Source: Vibrio coralliirubri (GTDB lineage Bacteria > Pseudomonadota > Gammaproteobacteria > Enterobacterales > Vibrionaceae). Taken from it: a DNA stretch of 64,000 nt. Numbering within the stretch: the first letter of the stretch is position 1; each line of letters starts with the position of its first letter. Below, piece after piece: positions 61,042 through 64,000 of this stretch. The DNA lies in contig NZ_AP025470.1 in assembly GCF_024347375.1 (NCBI RefSeq), forward strand, positions 3,224,001 through 3,288,000, read 5' to 3'. The translations under genes were made by a program, and so were the position numbers. A model generated the notes under the pieces. It worked only from the letters and a program-made list of their open reading frames with translations, did not search any database and was not told the origin of the DNA.

Positions 61042-61233
61042 TCAATATCGGCTCGCTTCTAATGATAACGGCAGTTGAGCTTCAATTTCTTCAAGCTCTT
61101 CCATTGGCACTGCGTATTGCTCATGCCCGTTATAAGTCTCTACTAAGGCATACTGCTCTTGCTCATCAATTACCAATACTTTTCCTAAGTGCCCCAAATA
61201 TTCGACATTCATACCCTTCTGAACAGTAGCCAT
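61042..61233 (-). CDS. Small hypothetical protein (63 aa)
   Basis: I start at the ATG at 61233 (MATVQKGMNVEYLG) because a perfect GGAGGT lies upstream; a longer frame to 61293 runs through that RBS and is rich in Lys/Phe without family sense. The product is acidic and compact, with a beta-rich look (VEYLGHLGKVLVIDEQEQYALVET, split here by description) and the tail EELEEIEAQLPLSL. It resembles small SH3-like or KOW-type proteins in strand pattern only. I recognise no named family. Confidence 0.75.
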   Translation of the reverse strand: MATVQKGMNVEYLGHLGKVLVIDEQEQYALVETYNGHEQYAVPMEELEEIEAQLPLSLEASRY

Positions 61234-61290
61234 AACATTTACCTCCACCTTGGTTGTAGAGGTGAATACGAGTAGCTTGAACTTCAGGAT

Positions 61291-61317
61291 CAAAAAAGCC
61301 GATCATAATGACCGGCC
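61291..61317 (-). terminator. mdh terminator
   Basis: GCCGATCAT (61298-61306) and ATGACCGGC (61308-61316), one mismatch, followed on the minus strand by TTTTTTG. Confidence 0.7.
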
Positions 61318-61357
61318 CTTATTAATTAGCTTTAGGCTGAGTTAAATAGCGTCTCGC

Positions 61358-62293
61358 TTATTTAGCGAATTCAACACCAATCTCGATGTCGCCATTTAGC
61401 GTCTCAAGCATGCTATCTAAAGCGTTACGTTCGAAGTCACTCAGCTCACCGTAGCTAAGGATCGCTTCAGCGCCCTCTTTGCCTAGTTTAACTGGCTGTG
61501 CGAAGAATGGAGCGTGCTCGCCTTCACCTTCAACGTATGCACATTCAATCACGTTCTCTTCACCTTGAAGCGCTTTCACTAGAGCAAGACCGAAACGACA
61601 AGCTGCTTGACCCATAGACAGTGTCGCACTGCCGCCGCCAGCTTTAGCTTCTACTACTTCTGTACCTGCATTTTGAATACGAGTCGTTAGTGCTGCGATT
61701 TCTTCGTCAGTGAACTCTACGCCTTCAACTTGAGAAAGTAGAGGAAGAATCGTTACGCCTGAGTGGCCACCGATAACAGGAACACGGATGTCGCCTGGAT
61801 CTTTGTCTTTTAGTTCAGCAACGAACGTTTCAGAACGAATCACATCAAGAGTCGTAATGCCGAATAGACGACGCTTGTCGTAAACGCCCGCTTTCTTCAG
61901 TACTTCAGCCGCGATTGGCACGGTTGTGTTTACTGGGTTCGTGATGATACCAACACAAGCAGTCGGACAAGTAACTGCGATTTTCTCTGCAAGAGACTTA
62001 ACAATGCCAGCGTTCACATTGAAAAGATCCGCACGATCCATACCAGGCTTACGAGCAACACCTGCTGAAATAAGTACAACATCCGCACCTTCTAGTGCTG
62101 GTGTTGGATCTTCACCCGCGTAACCTTTGATCGAAACAGGCGTTGGGATATGGCTAAGATCGGCAGCAACACCCGGTGTTACCGGAGCGATGTCGTAAAG
62201 TGCAAGATCTGAACCAGCAGGTAGGCGGTTCTTAAGTAGTAGGGCTAGGGCTTGACCGATGCCACCAGCGGCACCAATAACAGCTACTTTCAT
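61358..62293 (-). CDS. mdh: Malate dehydrogenase
   Basis: NAD-dependent malate/oxaloacetate interconversion in the TCA cycle. The 311-aa protein has the Rossmann start [21 protein letters not shown], the substrate-loop arginines in [32 protein letters not shown], and the catalytic His in [14 protein letters not shown] near residue 177. It is divergent from argR; a 17-bp palindrome lies 81 bp upstream. Confidence 0.97.
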   Translation of the reverse strand: MKVAVIGAAGGIGQALALLLKNRLPAGSDLALYDIAPVTPGVAADLSHIPTPVSIKGYAGEDPTPALEGADVVLISAGVARKPGMDRADLFNVNAGIVKSLAEKIAVTCPTACVGIITNPVNTTVPIAAEVLKKAGVYDKRRLFGITTLDVIRSETFVAELKDKDPGDIRVPVIGGHSGVTILPLLSQVEGVEFTDEEIAALTTRIQNAGTEVVEAKAGGGSATLSMGQAACRFGLALVKALQGEENVIECAYVEGEGEHAPFFAQPVKLGKEGAEAILSYGELSDFERNALDSMLETLNGDIEIGVEFAK

Positions 62294-62373
62294 TGTTATT
62301 CTCCTTGAGAGCTTTCTCTTATAGATTCTTTGTAGGGTAATTCTTGAGCTAAATCTAAGTTAAAAAACTATAT

Positions 62374-62390
62374 TAATCACAAAGTGATTA
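62374..62390. promoter_or_regulatory. Perfect 17-bp palindrome upstream of mdh
   Basis: TAATCAC-AAA-GTGATTA lies 81 bp before the mdh start in the 332-bp mdh/argR spacer. It is too symmetrical to be chance in my judgement and looks like an operator, but I cannot name the regulator. Confidence 0.5.
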
Positions 62391-62567
62391 CAATCAATTA
62401 ACGCTAGCTTTGCGACTTCGCGCAAGTCAATAAAACCGTGCTACACAGCAAGTTCGCATTATGGCGATAATCGACTGAAATAACAAAATAAGTCGTCGCA
62501 AATAACACATTATTCTATTAAATATTTACAGTGATATGACTAACAAATTACAGGGATGTTTTGGCTA

Positions 62568-62600
62568 AAATTGAATATGTATGCGAGAATATGCAAACAT
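62568..62600. promoter_or_regulatory. Candidate ARG boxes upstream of argR
   Basis: TTGAATATGTATGCG and GAGAATATGCAAAC, adjacent, are partial matches to the TGAATAWWWATTCA-type ARG box. They lie 26-58 bp before the argR start, where autorepression occurs in relatives. Confidence 0.4.
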
Positions 62601-62625
62601 CTTTGTTAATGAATAAGAATGACAT

Positions 62626-63096
62626 ATGCGCAATACAGAAAAGCAAGACAACTTAGTTCGTGCATTTAAAGCCTTACTAAAAGAAGAACGTTTTGGCTCA
62701 CAAGGCGAAATTGTGGATGCCCTAAAACACGAAGGTTTTGAAAGCATCAACCAATCTAAAGTCTCGCGTATGTTAACCAAGTTTGGTGCCGTTCGAACTC
62801 GTAACGCAAAAATGGAGATGGTTTACTGTCTTCCTGCTGAGCTTGGTGTTCCGACCGTTTCTAGCTCTCTGAGAGAATTAGTACTAGATATTGACCACAA
62901 CAATGCATTGGTGGTAATACACACAGGCCCTGGTGCGGCGCAGCTGATTGCGCGTTTATTAGACTCTCTAGGTAAGTCGGAAGGCATACTGGGCGTAGTC
63001 GCAGGTGATGATACTATCTTCATTACCCCAACGTTATCGGTTACCACTAAGCAACTGTTTGATTCAGTGTGTGAACTGTTTGAATACGCAGGATAA
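62626..63096 (+). CDS. argR: Arginine repressor
   Basis: Hexameric arginine-dependent repressor of arg biosynthesis and a cofactor in cer/XerCD-type recombination. The 156-aa protein has the N-terminal winged helix ([20 protein letters not shown], then [20 protein letters not shown]) and the C-terminal arginine-binding core with [20 protein letters not shown] and [14 protein letters not shown]. Gene order mdh/argR is the common one. Confidence 0.96.
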   Translation: MRNTEKQDNLVRAFKALLKEERFGSQGEIVDALKHEGFESINQSKVSRMLTKFGAVRTRNAKMEMVYCLPAELGVPTVSSSLRELVLDIDHNNALVVIHTGPGAAQLIARLLDSLGKSEGILGVVAGDDTIFITPTLSVTTKQLFDSVCELFEYAG

Positions 63097-63438
63097 TTGA
63101 TCTCTGTTTCATAACTATCAGCCTTATTAATGGATCACGAGTATCTATTTGCTTCGTGATCCAAATCACATCCTAGAATATCCATACCTCCCTTCCAAAA
63201 TCACACTAAACCATTGATTTTAAAAAATTCAGTAGTAAATCAAACACGAGATCCAGACATCATTTGTTAGATTTTTTAGCTATATCTTTTAACATTCGAG
63301 TAATTTTCTGCCAATTTTTGATATTATTCAGCCACTTTTTCATCACATGGATTGAAAAAGGTGCCGTTTCCAAATAGGAAACTCCAGAAGCAACTACACT
63401 TGTTTCAGGGTTAATAATGAATAAAGGAAGGGAAATTC
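63097..63438. promoter_or_regulatory. argR / TAXI gene spacer with candidate CRP site
   Basis: No ORF is called in these 342 bp. CGTGATCCAAATCACA (63155-63170) matches the CRP consensus TGTGA-N6-TCACA except the first base. GGATCACGA (63132-63140) and TCGTGATCC (63154-63162) also form a hairpin behind argR that overlaps the site; it has no T-run. Confidence 0.45.
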
Positions 63439-64000
63439 ATGGCATTTACCAAACTTATTAAAGTTGGTGCTATTGCAGCTGCTGTAATGGGCGCTGGCGC
63501 TGTTAACGCTCAAGAGTTCATCACGATTGGTACTGGTTCAGTTACGGGTGTTTACTACCCAACTGGTGGTGCAATTTGTAAACTAGTGAACAAGGGCCGC
63601 AAAGACCACAACATTCGTTGTTCTGTAGAGTCTACTGGTGGTTCAATCTACAACGTTAACACCATCCGTGCTGGTGAACTAGATTTCGGTGTTGTTCAAT
63701 CGGACTGGCAATACCACGGCTACAACGGTACAAGTAAGTTCAAAGATCAGGGCGAATACAAGAAACTTCGCGCTATGTTCTCTCTACATACAGAACCGTT
63801 CAACATCATCGCTCGTACTGATGCTGGCATCAACAATGTGTCTGACCTAGCAGGTAAGCGTGTAAACATTGGTAACCCAGGTTCTGGTGACCGTGCAACG
63901 ATGGGTGTTGTAATGGACGCTATGGGCTGGACTAACGACAGCTTCAAGCTTGCTTCTGAACTTAAAGGCTCTGAGCGTTCACAAGCACTTTGTGATAACA
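63439..64000 (+). CDS. TAXI-family TRAP transporter solute-binding protein (5' part, cut by window edge)
   Basis: The first 187 codons are present, open to the window end. A signal peptide ([20 protein letters not shown], cleavage likely after AVNA) precedes the TAXI binding-protein pattern [51 protein letters not shown] and [18 protein letters not shown]. Such proteins deliver substrates such as glutamate or other organic acids to a fused TRAP permease, expected just downstream. The ATG at 63439 has GGAAGGGA upstream. It corresponds to the V. cholerae gene long labelled an immunogenic protein. Confidence 0.92.
   Translation, partial: MAFTKLIKVGAIAAAVMGAGAVNAQEFITIGTGSVTGVYYPTGGAICKLVNKGRKDHNIRCSVESTGGSIYNVNTIRAGELDFGVVQSDWQYHGYNGTSKFKDQGEYKKLRAMFSLHTEPFNIIARTDAGINNVSDLAGKRVNIGNPGSGDRATMGVVMDAMGWTNDSFKLASELKGSERSQALCDN

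Overview
This 64 kb window looks like a chromosomal segment of a marine Vibrio. The gene neighbourhoods (cca beside a GspA/ExeA gene; tsaD / rpsU-yqeY-dnaG-rpoD; glmS-deoR-pykF; leuO between ilvIH and leuABCD; lptD-surA-pdxA-rsmA-apaG-apaH; obgE-rpmA-rplU; mdh/argR/TAXI) follow the order I know from Vibrio chromosome 1, and the protein sequences are Vibrio-like. The host DNA has moderate GC content with Vibrio codon usage. I place it near the V. splendidus group, but that species-level guess is inference.

Layout. 1-6.1 kb: a partial gspA, cca, uppP, folK-folB, plsY, an alpha/beta hydrolase and tsaD. 6.2-10.9 kb: the macromolecular synthesis cluster rpsU, yqeY, dnaG, rpoD, followed by a tRNA-Ile2 (CAU) gene. 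11.0-18.1 kb: an AT-rich 7.1 kb island bounded by a 49-bp perfect direct repeat of the tRNA 3' half. It holds four genes: HNH nuclease, C5-cytosine DNA methyltransferase, a 991-aa protein with two GHKL ATPase regions, and a receiver-domain protein. 18.3-25.3 kb: metY, glmS, a DeoR regulator, pyruvate kinase, a GntR regulator and an untracked 43-aa membrane ORF. 25.7-33.3 kb: a diguanylate cyclase, ilvI-ilvH, an acyl-CoA synthetase and leuO. 33.7-40.8 kb: a glycosyltransferase gene with an apparent late frameshift, a PAP2 phosphatase, and a tetR-adaptor-RND pump operon with paired palindromic operators. 41.0-46.2 kb: leuABCD behind a leader peptide and attenuator. 46.3-55.6 kb: a DUF547 protein, a DUF924 protein, djlA, and the outer-membrane/translation cluster lptD-surA-pdxA-rsmA-apaG-apaH. 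55.6-64 kb: a 7x7-bp tandem repeat, folA, a yjjP-yjjB threonine/serine exporter, obgE-rpmA-rplU, ispB, a small conserved-looking protein, mdh, argR and the start of a TAXI TRAP binding protein.

Most of the window is ordinary core genome: branched-chain amino acid synthesis (ilvIH, leuABCD, leuO), folate and B6 synthesis, envelope assembly, and information processing. The exceptional part is the island at the ileX-type tRNA. It looks like a compact accessory cassette that joins restriction-modification chemistry (HNH nuclease plus methyltransferase) to a two-component-like pair (MORC/histidine-kinase-like ATPase plus receiver protein). No integrase is visible between its repeats. I propose it as a candidate anti-phage or anti-plasmid system; its function is inference.
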